The notes beneath the pieces were generated by a model. The model was not told the origin of the DNA. It did no database searches and saw nothing but the letters and a program-made list of their open reading frames with translations. This document shows, in pieces, positions 1 to 5,140 of a stretch of 5,140 bases of DNA. The DNA lies in contig JAEDNJ010000119.1 of assembly GCA_016302525.1 (NCBI GenBank), positions 1 through 5,140 on the forward strand, read 5' to 3'. The translations under genes and the position numbers were made by a program. Every line of letters begins with the position of its first letter. Positions within the stretch are counted from its first letter, which is position 1. The stretch comes from Phascolarctobacterium sp. Lineage in GTDB: Bacteria; Bacillota; Negativicutes; Acidaminococcales; Acidaminococcaceae.

Positions 1-386
1 TTGGAGAATTGGCTTGCTTTACGAGCTTTCTTTAAGCCGTATTTACGACGCTCTTTTTCACGCGGGTCACGAGTTAAGAAACCAGCTTTTTTCAGAGCAC
101 CACGCATTTCGATGTCTACCTTCAGCAGAGCACGAGAAATGCCATGACGGATTGCGCCAGCTTGGCCAGAGAAGCCACCGCCACAAACATTAACCAGAAC
201 ATCATATTTGCCTTTGGTGTCGGTTAATTCCAGCGGTTGGTTGATGATTAATTCCATGGTCTTCAGACCGAAGTATTGTTTCAGTTCACGGCCGTTAATG
301 ATAACGTTGCCTTCGCCCGGAACCAGACGAACGCGAGCAACGGAAGATTTACGACGACCGGTTGCATTATAAGTAACTACTGCCAT
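1..386 (-). CDS. rpsI: 30S ribosomal protein S9 (3' end cut by window edge)
   Basis: Structural protein of the small ribosomal subunit; in the S9 family the basic C-terminal tail reaches towards the P-site tRNA. My translation gives 128 complete residues: it opens [20 protein letters not shown], carries the family signature [19 protein letters not shown] at about 69-87, and ends in the basic stretch [17 protein letters not shown]. The family normally finishes SKR, and the two bases left at the window edge (AA on the coding strand) fit a Lys codon, so only about one codon plus the stop is missing. The ATG at 386 is preceded by GGGAGGG (394-400) with a 7-nt gap. It lies 18 nt after rplM and is surely co-transcribed with it, the conserved L13-S9 pair. 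No internal defects are visible. Confidence 0.97.
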   Translation of the reverse strand, partial: MAVVTYNATGRRKSSVARVRLVPGEGNVIINGRELKQYFGLKTMELIINQPLELTDTKGKYDVLVNVCGGGFSGQAGAIRHGISRALLKVDIEMRGALKKAGFLTRDPREKERRKYGLKKARKASQFS

Positions 387-404
387 TTATATTCCCTCCC
401 GATC

Positions 405-842
405 TTATCTTACGTTGATTTCTAAAACTTCAGGTTTTTGAGCTGCATGCGGATGCTCGCTGCCAGCGTAAACATGGAGTTTACCATAAATTTGGCTGCC
501 CAGACGGTTATGAGGGATCATGCCTTTGATAGCTCTTTCTACCATTCTAACCGGGTTGTTTCTCAGCATATCGCCAGCCTTTACATAGCTGTCGCCACCG
601 AGGTAACCAGAGTGATGGAAGTAGATTTTCTTAACCAGTTTCTTGCCGGTCAGTTGAACTTTGTCAGCGTTGATAACGATTACATTATCGCCGCAGTCCA
701 TGTGCGGGGTAAAGGTCGGTTTGTGTTTACCACGCAGAACCTTTGCAACTTCTGCTGCCAGACGGCCCAGAGTTTTATCAGCTGCGTCTACTACGAACCA
801 TTTGCGTTCGATGTTAGACGGATTTGCCATAAAAGATTTCAT
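405..842 (-). CDS. rplM: 50S ribosomal protein L13
   Basis: Early-assembling protein of the large ribosomal subunit. The 145-residue product has the usual family length and typical blocks: [16 protein letters not shown] at 5-20, [20 protein letters not shown] at about 23-42, [18 protein letters not shown] in the middle, and [17 protein letters not shown] followed by [11 protein letters not shown] near the C terminus. The start [15 protein letters not shown] matches the common Bacillota N terminus, and an AGGAGG (851-856) sits 8 nt upstream of the ATG, so the start is secure. It is the first gene of the rplM-rpsI operon, driven by the promoter at 935-963. Codon choice (many CGT, GGT and GCT) looks like that of a highly expressed gene and differs from the more AT-leaning ecf genes upstream. 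Confidence 0.98.
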   Translation of the reverse strand: MKSFMANPSNIERKWFVVDAADKTLGRLAAEVAKVLRGKHKPTFTPHMDCGDNVIVINADKVQLTGKKLVKKIYFHHSGYLGGDSYVKAGDMLRNNPVRMVERAIKGMIPHNRLGSQIYGKLHVYAGSEHPHAAQKPEVLEINVR

Positions 843-928
843 CTTTATGTCCTCCTAAAAATTACAAAAACAAAACAAGTAACTTCTTACCGTCTTTCGG
901 GGCTATGAAATCAGGCAGAAAATCACGT
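843..928 (-). promoter_or_regulatory. rplM 5' leader with small hairpins (possible L13 autoregulatory leader)
   Basis: The predicted untranslated leader is about 86 nt. On the transcript strand it contains CCG-AAAGA-CGG (890-900), directly followed by GTAA-GAAG-TTAC (879-890, sharing one base). An overlapping alternative AAGT-T-ACTT comes next, and then the U-rich run TTGTTTTGTTTTG before the AGGAGG site. An L13 leader family is known from Bacillota and this position fits it, but I cannot confirm that the fold matches its consensus. The stems are short and may be fortuitous. Confidence 0.4.
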
Positions 929-934
929 GGATAT

Positions 935-963
935 ATTTTACCAAAATTAGCCTAGCAAGTCAA
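935..963 (-). promoter_or_regulatory. sigma-A promoter of rplM-rpsI
   Basis: TTGACT (-35, 958-963) and TAAAAT (-10, 935-940) are separated by exactly 17 nt, and TG at the extended -10 position (TGG before TAAAAT) strengthens the match. The expected transcript start is near 928. Between the truA stop (1011) and this promoter I see no convincing terminator, only the weak AT stem TGTAA/TTACA without a U-run. Read-through from truA is therefore possible. Confidence 0.85.
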
Positions 964-1010
964 GCAGTATTTTGGCTATTTTGTAACATTTTTACACTTA
1001 TTTGAGGTTT

Positions 1011-1772
1011 TTAACACGTGAATAGTAAATAAGGAGTGTAGCCCACGCGTGACAGATAGAGGCCACTGGCAGGAGCCGGTGCATTTAAAAATTCACTGCG
1101 GCTGCTATTAAGCTCGGCTGCAAAATTCTCTACAGTACGCTCTCCTAAGCCCACCTGAACCAAGGACCAGACTAAATTGCGCACCATGTGATAGAGAAAG
1201 CCATCCCCCGCCACGACAAAATGCAGCTCCTGATTCGGTAAAGCTTTCCATTGCGCACTATAAATAGTACGAACAGGGTCATTGTCAACACTGCCGCTGC
1301 TTCTAAAGGCGCTAAAATCGTGCTTACCTAAAAGCAGCTCGGCCGCCTTATTCATCACCTCTAGATTAAGAGGTGTGCGTAGCTGCCAGGCGTATTTCAC
1401 GAGAAAAGGGTTGGGCTTACTATTAATTACAACCCTATAGCTATATTCCTTCCAACAGGCATCAAAACGAGCATGAAAGCCAGCTTCAACCTCCTCGGCA
1501 CTCAGAATAACTATATCCGAGGGTAACATAGTAGCACTAGCCCGCACTAGGTTAGCACAGGGAATGCGACCATTAGTGTTAAAGCTCACCACCTGCTCTA
1601 GAGCATGCACGCCAGCATCAGTGCGGCCACTGCCAGCAGTCTGCACTACCTCACCGCACACCTTGCCTAGATATTCCTCTAAAATATTCTGTACCGTGTT
1701 GCCATGCGGCTGCTTTTGAAAGCCCTGATAAGCGCTGCCATCATAGGCAATTTTTAACTTTATCGTTCTCAT
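1011..1772 (-). CDS. truA: tRNA pseudouridine(38-40) synthase TruA
   Basis: Cytoplasmic enzyme that isomerises uridines at positions 38, 39 and 40 of the tRNA anticodon arm. The 253-residue product is near the usual family length. The catalytic aspartate lies in SGRTDAGVHA at 48-57 (Asp52). Other family blocks are YDGSAYQGFQKQP (10-22), FHAR (99-102), KEYSYRV (108-114), GKHDFSAFRSSG (149-160), GDGFLYHMVRN (189-199) and APASGLYL (233-240). The ATG at 1772 was chosen because MRTIKLKIAYDG is the normal N terminus; the frame stays open a further 32 codons upstream, but that extension is Cys-rich, unlike the family, and lies inside ecfT. The start overlaps the ecfT stop as ATGA, and no Shine-Dalgarno sequence is visible, so translation is probably coupled to ecfT. 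Confidence 0.96.
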   Translation of the reverse strand: MRTIKLKIAYDGSAYQGFQKQPHGNTVQNILEEYLGKVCGEVVQTAGSGRTDAGVHALEQVVSFNTNGRIPCANLVRASATMLPSDIVILSAEEVEAGFHARFDACWKEYSYRVVINSKPNPFLVKYAWQLRTPLNLEVMNKAAELLLGKHDFSAFRSSGSVDNDPVRTIYSAQWKALPNQELHFVVAGDGFLYHMVRNLVWSLVQVGLGERTVENFAAELNSSRSEFLNAPAPASGLYLSRVGYTPYLLFTC

Positions 1773-2587
1773 ATTTTTATAAGGGGACTGCCCCAACGCA
1801 TTACTGCTAGCACAACGATTAAAGCGAGTACACCAGCAAAGGCCACATAATCGCGGCCAACATAGCAAAGCTCATGCATACGGGTGCGCCCTTCTCCCCC
1901 ACGATAGCAACGAGCCTCCATGGCTACAGCCAGGTCGTCTGCCCTTCTAAATGCGCTAATAAAAAGGGGAATTAAAAGCGGCAGCATATTCTTTACGCGC
2001 TCAAAAATATTGCCGCTTTCAAAATCCGCTCCACGAGCAGTTTGCGCCTTCATAATACGGTCCGTTTCCTCTAGCAGAGTAGGAATAAAGCGCAGGGCAA
2101 TAGTCATCATCATAGCCAGCTCATGGGCGGGCACACCAATAGACTTAAAGGGACGCAGCAAATTCTCTATACCATCTGTTAATACTATAGGAGAGGTAGT
2201 AAAGGTGAGAATAGAAGAAAACAATAAGAGCAGAATCAAGCGCAGGCACATTTTGCCGCCCATTGCCAGGCCCTCTTGCGTGATTGTTAAAAAGCTATAT
2301 TGATAGACTACAGTTTCACCTGGAGTAGTAAACATATGAATACCTAAGGTGAGCACCAAAATAATCCAGATAGGCTTAACAGATTTAAGCACCATCAAGA
2401 GAGGTAAACGGCTCAACAAAATAACAAACAGCGTAAAGCCACACAAAATTGCGTAAGCCAAAGGTGTTTGTGCAAAAAAGATAGCAATAATAAAGAGCAT
2501 TGTAGCTAGCAGCTTCGTGCGCGGGTCCAACCTATGTACGAAGGAGGTGCCTGGGAAATATTGACCTAAGGTTATATTATTTAGCAT
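1769..2587 (-). CDS. ecfT: ECF transporter transmembrane scaffold protein EcfT
   Basis: Membrane subunit (CbiQ/EcfT family) that couples ATP hydrolysis by EcfA1/EcfA2 to movement of a substrate-binding S component. The 272-residue product starts [13 protein letters not shown], followed by the family's HRLDPRTK at 18-25. Hydrophobic spans appear at about 26-40, 43-59, 70-88, 112-132 and 245-264. The two coupling-helix motifs are TARGAD (183-188) and MEARCYRGGEGRT (223-235). The second reads ARC rather than Ala-Arg-Gly. I place the start at 2587, not at the in-frame ATG at 2608, because MLNNITLG fits the family and GGGGTGG (2592-2598) precedes it. The start overlaps the end of ecfA2 by 11 nt, and the stop overlaps the truA start. 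No S component lies beside it. Confidence 0.95.
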   Translation of the reverse strand: MLNNITLGQYFPGTSFVHRLDPRTKLLATMLFIIAIFFAQTPLAYAILCGFTLFVILLSRLPLLMVLKSVKPIWIILVLTLGIHMFTTPGETVVYQYSFLTITQEGLAMGGKMCLRLILLLLFSSILTFTTSPIVLTDGIENLLRPFKSIGVPAHELAMMMTIALRFIPTLLEETDRIMKAQTARGADFESGNIFERVKNMLPLLIPLFISAFRRADDLAVAMEARCYRGGEGRTRMHELCYVGRDYVAFAGVLALIVVLAVMRWGSPLIKI

Positions 2588-3443
2588 ATTTCCACCCCTT
2601 TGCCTCACAAATAGCCTTAACCAAGGCCCTTTCGTTCATAATTTCGCCCTTAAGCTGTAGACCTTGAGCCTTCAGCTTTTCTGCTAGCTGATAAATATGG
2701 GGAGTATCCATGCCTACAGCACGAAGCTCTTGGCTGTGGTTTTTAAAAATCTCACTAGGAGCACCGTCGTACATCAGCTTACCCTTATTAATCACGAGCA
2801 GCCTATCCGCATATTGTACAGCCTCATCCATGCTGTGTGTTACTAACACAATAGCCAGCTTGCGTTTCTTGTGCAGATCTAAAATCTCCTGAAAAACTCT
2901 TTTGCGGCTAATGGGGTCTAAGCCTGCAGAGGGCTCATCCAAAACCAAATAATCGGGATTCAAAGCTACCACGCCTGCCACAGCAACACGACGCATTTGC
3001 CCACCACTGAGCTGGAAGGGAGAACGCTTAGCATAGGTCTCGTAATCAAGGCCAACAAAGCGCATAGCCTCCTGCACTAGCTTTTTGACCTCATCTGGAG
3101 CAAAGCCCTTGTTGCGGGGCGCAAAGGCAATATCCTCCTCGACAGTTTCTGCAAAAAGCTGGTGCTCAGGGTATTGGAAAACCATGCCTACCTTGTGTCG
3201 TGCAGCCTTGGCCTCCTTTGATTTAGCAGCAGCATTCACGCCATCAATCATAATAGTGCCTTGCTCTGGGCGTAGCAAAGCATTCAAATGCTGCACCAGT
3301 GTAGATTTGCCGCTACCAGTGTGACCAATAATAGCCACAATCTCACCCTTTTCAATGCTCACAGAAATATTTTCGAGAGCCCGGCGTTCAAAAGGTGTAC
3401 CTTGTGAATATGTAAATGTAACCTTACTTAACTCTATTGACAT
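2577..3443 (-). CDS. ecfA2: ECF transporter ATP-binding protein EcfA2
   Basis: Second ATPase of the ECF energising module; it pairs with EcfA1 on the cytoplasmic face of EcfT. The 288-residue product has a full ABC core: Walker [10 protein letters not shown] (40-48), Q-loop FQYPEHQLF (89-97), signature LSGGQ (145-149), Walker B YLVLDEP (165-171) with catalytic Glu170, D-loop AGLD (173-176) and switch His203. The [10 protein letters not shown]-loop and the [10 protein letters not shown] continuation are typical of EcfA2 rather than EcfA1. The ATG at 3443 overlaps the ecfA1 stop by 10 nt. A GAGGAG (3458-3463) lies 14 nt upstream, too far for a simple site, and a GCTT/AAGC dyad fills the gap (3447-3458), so coupled translation is likely. 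All catalytic residues are present. Confidence 0.96.
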   Translation of the reverse strand: MSIELSKVTFTYSQGTPFERRALENISVSIEKGEIVAIIGHTGSGKSTLVQHLNALLRPEQGTIMIDGVNAAAKSKEAKAARHKVGMVFQYPEHQLFAETVEEDIAFAPRNKGFAPDEVKKLVQEAMRFVGLDYETYAKRSPFQLSGGQMRRVAVAGVVALNPDYLVLDEPSAGLDPISRKRVFQEILDLHKKRKLAIVLVTHSMDEAVQYADRLLVINKGKLMYDGAPSEIFKNHSQELRAVGMDTPHIYQLAEKLKAQGLQLKGEIMNERALVKAICEAKGWKYAK

Positions 3444-4258
3444 AACGCTTGTGCAAGCTCCTCTTCTGTAATAATATCCTTGGGCAGCTTAGCGCCACAT
3501 TTGCGCAGCTCGCTGGCCACCTTTGCCGCAAGGGGAGCCTCTAGCCCCAGTGCTTCTAGTTCCTCAACTCTAGAGAAAACCTCCTTGGGCGTCCCCATGA
3601 ACTGCATTTTTCCCTGTGCCATTACCACTACACGACTTGCCTCTAAGGCCTCCTCCATATAGTGAGTAATATACACAATAGTAATCTTCTTTTCCTGATT
3701 CAGCTTTTTGACAGTGCTGACTATTTCCTGACGCCCCTGAGGGTCAAGCATAGCGGTGGGCTCATCCAGCACAATACATTTAGGCTCTAAACCTAAAATT
3801 CCAGCAATCGCTACCCTTTGCTTTTGACCACCACTAAGTAAATGTGGAGCATGCTTAGCATATTCACTCATGCCCACAGCTGCCAAAGCCTTCTCTACAC
3901 GAGGGCGAATTTCTGGTCCAGGCACGCCAATGTTTTCTAAGCCAAAGGCTACATCCTCTTCAACAATAGCGGCCACAATTTGGTTATCCGGGTTTTGAAA
4001 AACCATGCCCACAGCTTGACGAATATCCCAGGTTTTTGCTTCGTCCAGAGTATCCATGCCGTCAACAACAACCCTGCCCTCTGTGGGCACCAAAAGGCCG
4101 TTAAGATGGCGAGCCAAAGTAGATTTTCCGCTGCCATTAGCTCCGATAATGGCAACAAACTCACCAGCCTCGATATCAAGGCTTACGCCGTCCAATGCCC
4201 TAACCTCATTACCATCAATATCCTTATAATAGTGTTTTAAATTTTCTATAGTAATCAT
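3434..4258 (-). CDS. ecfA1: ECF transporter ATP-binding protein EcfA1
   Basis: First ATPase of the ECF energising module, forming a heterodimer with EcfA2. The 274-residue product carries Walker [10 protein letters not shown] (39-47), Q-loop FQNPDNQIV (87-95), signature LSGGQ (141-145), Walker B CIVLDEP (161-167) with catalytic Glu166, D-loop AMLD (169-172) and switch His199. FQNPDNQIV and [10 protein letters not shown] are typical of EcfA1. I start it at the ATG at 4258 ([11 protein letters not shown], normal for the family). The frame is open back to a GTG at 4369, but that stretch resembles no ABC protein and contains the hairpin of the mRNA leader. AGAGG (4263-4267) is only 4 nt from the ATG, a short gap that may mean modest initiation. 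It is the first gene of the ecfA1-ecfA2-ecfT-truA operon. Confidence 0.96.
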   Translation of the reverse strand: MITIENLKHYYKDIDGNEVRALDGVSLDIEAGEFVAIIGANGSGKSTLARHLNGLLVPTEGRVVVDGMDTLDEAKTWDIRQAVGMVFQNPDNQIVAAIVEEDVAFGLENIGVPGPEIRPRVEKALAAVGMSEYAKHAPHLLSGGQKQRVAIAGILGLEPKCIVLDEPTAMLDPQGRQEIVSTVKKLNQEKKITIVYITHYMEEALEASRVVVMAQGKMQFMGTPKEVFSRVEELEALGLEAPLAAKVASELRKCGAKLPKDIITEEELAQALCQ

Positions 4259-4368
4259 AATACCTCTAGTAGCTGTACCTGTTATCTTCTTTAATAAATC
4301 TTTACAGACAAGGTCGTTAGATACGACCTTAACAAATACTGCAGCAAAAAATAAATCACAGCTTAACA
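4259..4368 (-). promoter_or_regulatory. ecfA1 operon 5' leader with stable hairpin
   Basis: About 110 nt separate the predicted transcript start from the ecfA1 ATG. The leader holds a perfect 8-bp stem, AAGGTCGT (4323-4330 complement) with ACGACCTT (4310-4317 complement), closed by a 5-nt loop. No U-run follows, so it is not a plain terminator. AGCTGT near the 5' end (4358-4363) can pair with ACAGCT (4271-4276), which lies three bases before the AGAGG site. I recognise no known riboswitch class here. The stem is a direct observation; a regulatory role is inference. Confidence 0.5.
4310..4330 (-). repeat. 8-bp inverted repeat (hairpin) in ecfA1 leader
   Basis: Arms at 4310-4317 and 4323-4330 are perfectly complementary around a 5-nt loop, with half of the stem pairs G-C. 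On the transcript it sits about 40 nt after the predicted start and about 50 nt before the ATG. It could be a folded element of a regulatory leader, an mRNA-stabilising stem or a protein-binding dyad in DNA. Confidence 0.7.
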
Positions 4369-4392
4369 CGCTCTATTATATATGCAGCAAAA
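4340..4392 (-). repeat. Pair of 10-bp direct repeats around the ecfA1 transcript start
   Basis: TGCAGCAAAA occurs at 4340-4349 and again at 4383-4392 on the plus strand, 43 bp apart or close to four helical turns. The similarity extends as ATA with one inserted base. One copy is in the -35/-10 spacer of the ecfA1 promoter, the other about 20 nt into the transcript. The repeat is short and could be chance. Confidence 0.4.
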
Positions 4393-4403
4393 GAAATAGT
4401 CAA
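4375..4403 (-). promoter_or_regulatory. sigma-A promoter of the ecfA1-ecfA2-ecfT-truA operon
   Basis: TTGACT (-35, 4398-4403) and a perfect TATAAT (-10, 4375-4380) are 17 nt apart, placing the transcript start near 4368. The -35 box lies wholly inside the right arm (4396-4405) of a 10-bp inverted repeat. This gives the ecf operon its own promoter instead of depending on an upstream ribosomal protein operon. Confidence 0.85.
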
Positions 4404-4429
4404 CCATTTTTGTTGCAACGGTTGACTAT
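4389..4429 (-). terminator. Terminator-like hairpin after the TerB-like gene, overlapping the ecfA1 promoter
   Basis: On the minus strand ATAGTCAACC (4420-4429) pairs perfectly with GGTTGACTAT (4396-4405) over a 14-nt loop, and TTCTTTT (4389-4395) follows. Placed 24 nt after the stop of the TerB-like gene, it looks like a Rho-independent terminator, though the stem is only 40% G-C and the loop is long. The loop contains the palindrome GTTGCAAC (4412-4419). Because the right arm also holds the next promoter's -35 box, the repeat may instead, or also, be a repressor operator. Confidence 0.6.
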
Positions 4430-4452
4430 AGAAGAAAGCCCTTTAGCTACTA

Positions 4453-4893
4453 CTATCCTTCTAAAATTTTCTTTAGTACAGCTTCTCTTTCAACATAAAA
4501 CTCGTATTCTTTCTTAATCTCTGCCAGCAAAAGCTCCAGCTCCTCCTCATTAATATGGTTAAGCTTAGCAATAGCTGTCAGGACCTTTTGCTCGCCAGGC
4601 GCAAATTCACCATCTGTATAGGCCAGGCGTCCTGCGTTCAAGATAAAGGAGACAACCTGTTCCTTATTATTAAAGACAACGCTCTCAATGCTTTCTGCCT
4701 GAGTGTGATTGCCCACATACTCCTTAGCAATAGAAACCAGCCTTTCAGAAGCTCTCAACACTGCGTTCACATTAGATAGGAATTCGCTTTCCACATCACC
4801 AATGCTGCGATCGCTAATCTTCATCACAGCAACCCCACGCAAAAAGGTAGCTTTATCAGTATCACTCGTAAACAATTCACTAATAAACCGCAT
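4453..4893 (-). CDS. TerB-like (tellurite-resistance TerB family fold) protein, function unknown
   Basis: A 146-residue, probably soluble and mostly helical protein with no signal peptide or membrane span. The second half, NAGRLAYTDGEFAPGEQKVLTAIAKL at about 86-111, reads like the TerB-type motif of a helix, an acidic turn (DG), an Glu and another helix. The first half, FLRGVAVMKISDRSIGDVESEFL at about 17-39, follows the same plan more loosely, suggesting an internal duplication like that described for the TerB fold. TerB proteins are linked to metal binding and stress responses, but similarity of motif does not establish tellurite resistance. Its ATG at 4893 has GGAGG (4901-4905) 7 nt upstream, and its own promoter lies at 4923-4951. 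No other ter genes are visible. It is likely a single-gene transcript. The family call is by eye. Confidence 0.6.
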   Translation of the reverse strand: MRFISELFTSDTDKATFLRGVAVMKISDRSIGDVESEFLSNVNAVLRASERLVSIAKEYVGNHTQAESIESVVFNNKEQVVSFILNAGRLAYTDGEFAPGEQKVLTAIAKLNHINEEELELLLAEIKKEYEFYVEREAVLKKILEG

Positions 4894-4922
4894 ACTAACA
4901 CCTCCAACGCTATTCTGCTTTC

Positions 4923-4951
4923 ATTATAGACTATATTGAGGGCAACGTCAA
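4923..4951 (-). promoter_or_regulatory. sigma-A promoter of the TerB-like gene
   Basis: TTGACG (-35, 4946-4951) and a perfect TATAAT (-10, 4923-4928) are separated by 17 nt. The transcript would begin near 4916, about 23 nt ahead of the ATG, with the GGAGG site in between. This near-consensus promoter supports the gene being real and well expressed. Confidence 0.85.
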
Positions 4952-5032
4952 GATAGAGGGAGCAGCGATTACAGCCCCTATTTATGACGCCTTTTTATCC
5001 CATTATACACATTACCTGCACCATAAAACATC

Positions 5033-5045
5033 AGTAACCGTTACT
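5033..5045. repeat. 13-bp dyad, possible regulator site
   Basis: AGTAAC and GTTACT are perfect inverted arms around a single central C. Arms this close cannot form an RNA hairpin, so if meaningful it would be a DNA-binding site. It lies about 80 bp upstream of the -35 box of the TerB-like gene. Confidence 0.35.
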
Positions 5046-5116
5046 ATTCCTAGAGCAACAATATAGCAGACTATGTAATTTTCAATTACTATTTTTCGAT
5101 TCAAGGTAAAATGAAG

Positions 5117-5131
5117 TTGCACAAAGTGCAA
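5117..5131. repeat. Perfect 6-bp hairpin TTGCAC-AAA-GTGCAA
   Basis: The arms 5117-5122 and 5126-5131 are perfectly complementary around a 3-nt loop. On the minus strand it is followed by CTTCATTTTACC, a poor U-tract, so a weak terminator for an upstream gene is possible but unproven. Confidence 0.35.
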
Positions 5132-5140
5132 AACTAAATA

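Larger units (their letters stand above)
4952..5140. other. Non-coding stretch with three short dyads
   Basis: I find no plausible gene on either strand. Three inverted repeats stand out: AGTAAC-C-GTTACT (5033-5045), GTAATT-TTC-AATTAC (5075-5089) and TTGCAC-AAA-GTGCAA (5117-5131). The middle one is followed on the plus strand by TATTTTT, but its stem is almost all A-T. The last could belong to the end of a transcript entering from beyond the window on the minus strand. A TATAAT at about 5006-5011 on the minus strand lacks a good -35 partner. Confidence 0.5.

Noticed and set aside
224..235. ARC in place of ARG in the second EcfT coupling motif (protein residues 224-235, gene at 1769-2587)
   Set aside because: From memory, variants of this motif followed by YRGGEGRT are common in Bacillota EcfT, so I do not count it as a defect.
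438..908. Open frame of 156 codons on the plus strand
   Set aside because: It lies antisense to rplM, which is unmistakable, and has no recognisable protein features.
1773..1868. N-terminal extension of the truA frame
   Set aside because: The 32 added residues are Cys-rich, lie inside ecfT and precede the normal TruA start MRTIKLKIAYDG.
2588..2608. Earlier in-frame ATG for ecfT (MRQRGGN)
   Set aside because: The ATG at 2587 has a ribosome binding site and gives the family's normal N terminus.
4259..4369. GTG-initiated extension of ecfA1
   Set aside because: It has no homology to ABC ATPases and no good ribosome binding site, and it coincides with the structured leader and the predicted transcript start.
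1920..4939. Other plus-strand open frames (e.g. 1920-2303, 3085-3324, 4555-4779)
   Set aside because: Each is antisense to a well-supported minus-strand gene and lacks any recognisable domain.
5006..5011. TATAAT on the minus strand as a second promoter for the TerB-like gene
   Set aside because: No acceptable -35 box at 16-18 nt, and a much better promoter lies nearer the gene.
5075..5098. Plus-strand terminator (hairpin plus TATTTTT)
   Set aside because: The stem is almost entirely A-T and no plus-strand gene precedes it.

Overview
The window carries a typical bacterial chromosome block, probably from a member of the Bacillota (Firmicutes). The evidence is the gene order ecfA1-ecfA2-ecfT-truA-rplM-rpsI, which is a hallmark of that phylum, together with clear AGGAGG-type ribosome binding sites and consensus sigma-A promoters. 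The L13 and S9 sequences do not let me name a genus by eye; a Negativicutes or Clostridia origin is a guess. All six recognisable genes and one less well characterised gene lie on the minus strand, so transcription runs from high to low coordinates.

Reading in the direction of transcription: 4952-5140 is non-coding and holds three short dyads. A near-consensus promoter (4923-4951) drives a 146-residue protein resembling the TerB family (4453-4893). An inverted repeat (4396-4429) follows it and looks like its terminator. The same repeat contains the -35 box of the next promoter (4375-4403). That promoter is followed by a leader of about 110 nt with a perfect 8-bp hairpin, and then by ecfA1 (3434-4258), ecfA2 (2577-3443), ecfT (1769-2587) and truA (1011-1772), each overlapping the next by 4 to 11 nt. 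After a 168-bp gap containing a further strong promoter come rplM (405-842) and rpsI (1-386, cut by the window edge only two codons before its expected end).

Functionally, EcfA1, EcfA2 and EcfT form the energising module of a group II energy-coupling factor (ECF) vitamin and metal transporter. Substrate-binding S components are encoded elsewhere, as is usual for a shared module. TruA makes pseudouridine in the tRNA anticodon arm, and L13 and S9 are ribosomal proteins, so most of the block serves translation and cofactor supply.

I see no mobile element, CRISPR array, tRNA, rRNA or evidently new multi-gene system. The points most worth a second look are regulatory: the terminator-like repeat that doubles as a possible operator over the ecfA1 promoter, the structured ecfA1 leader, and the TerB-like gene sitting where rplQ is usually found.
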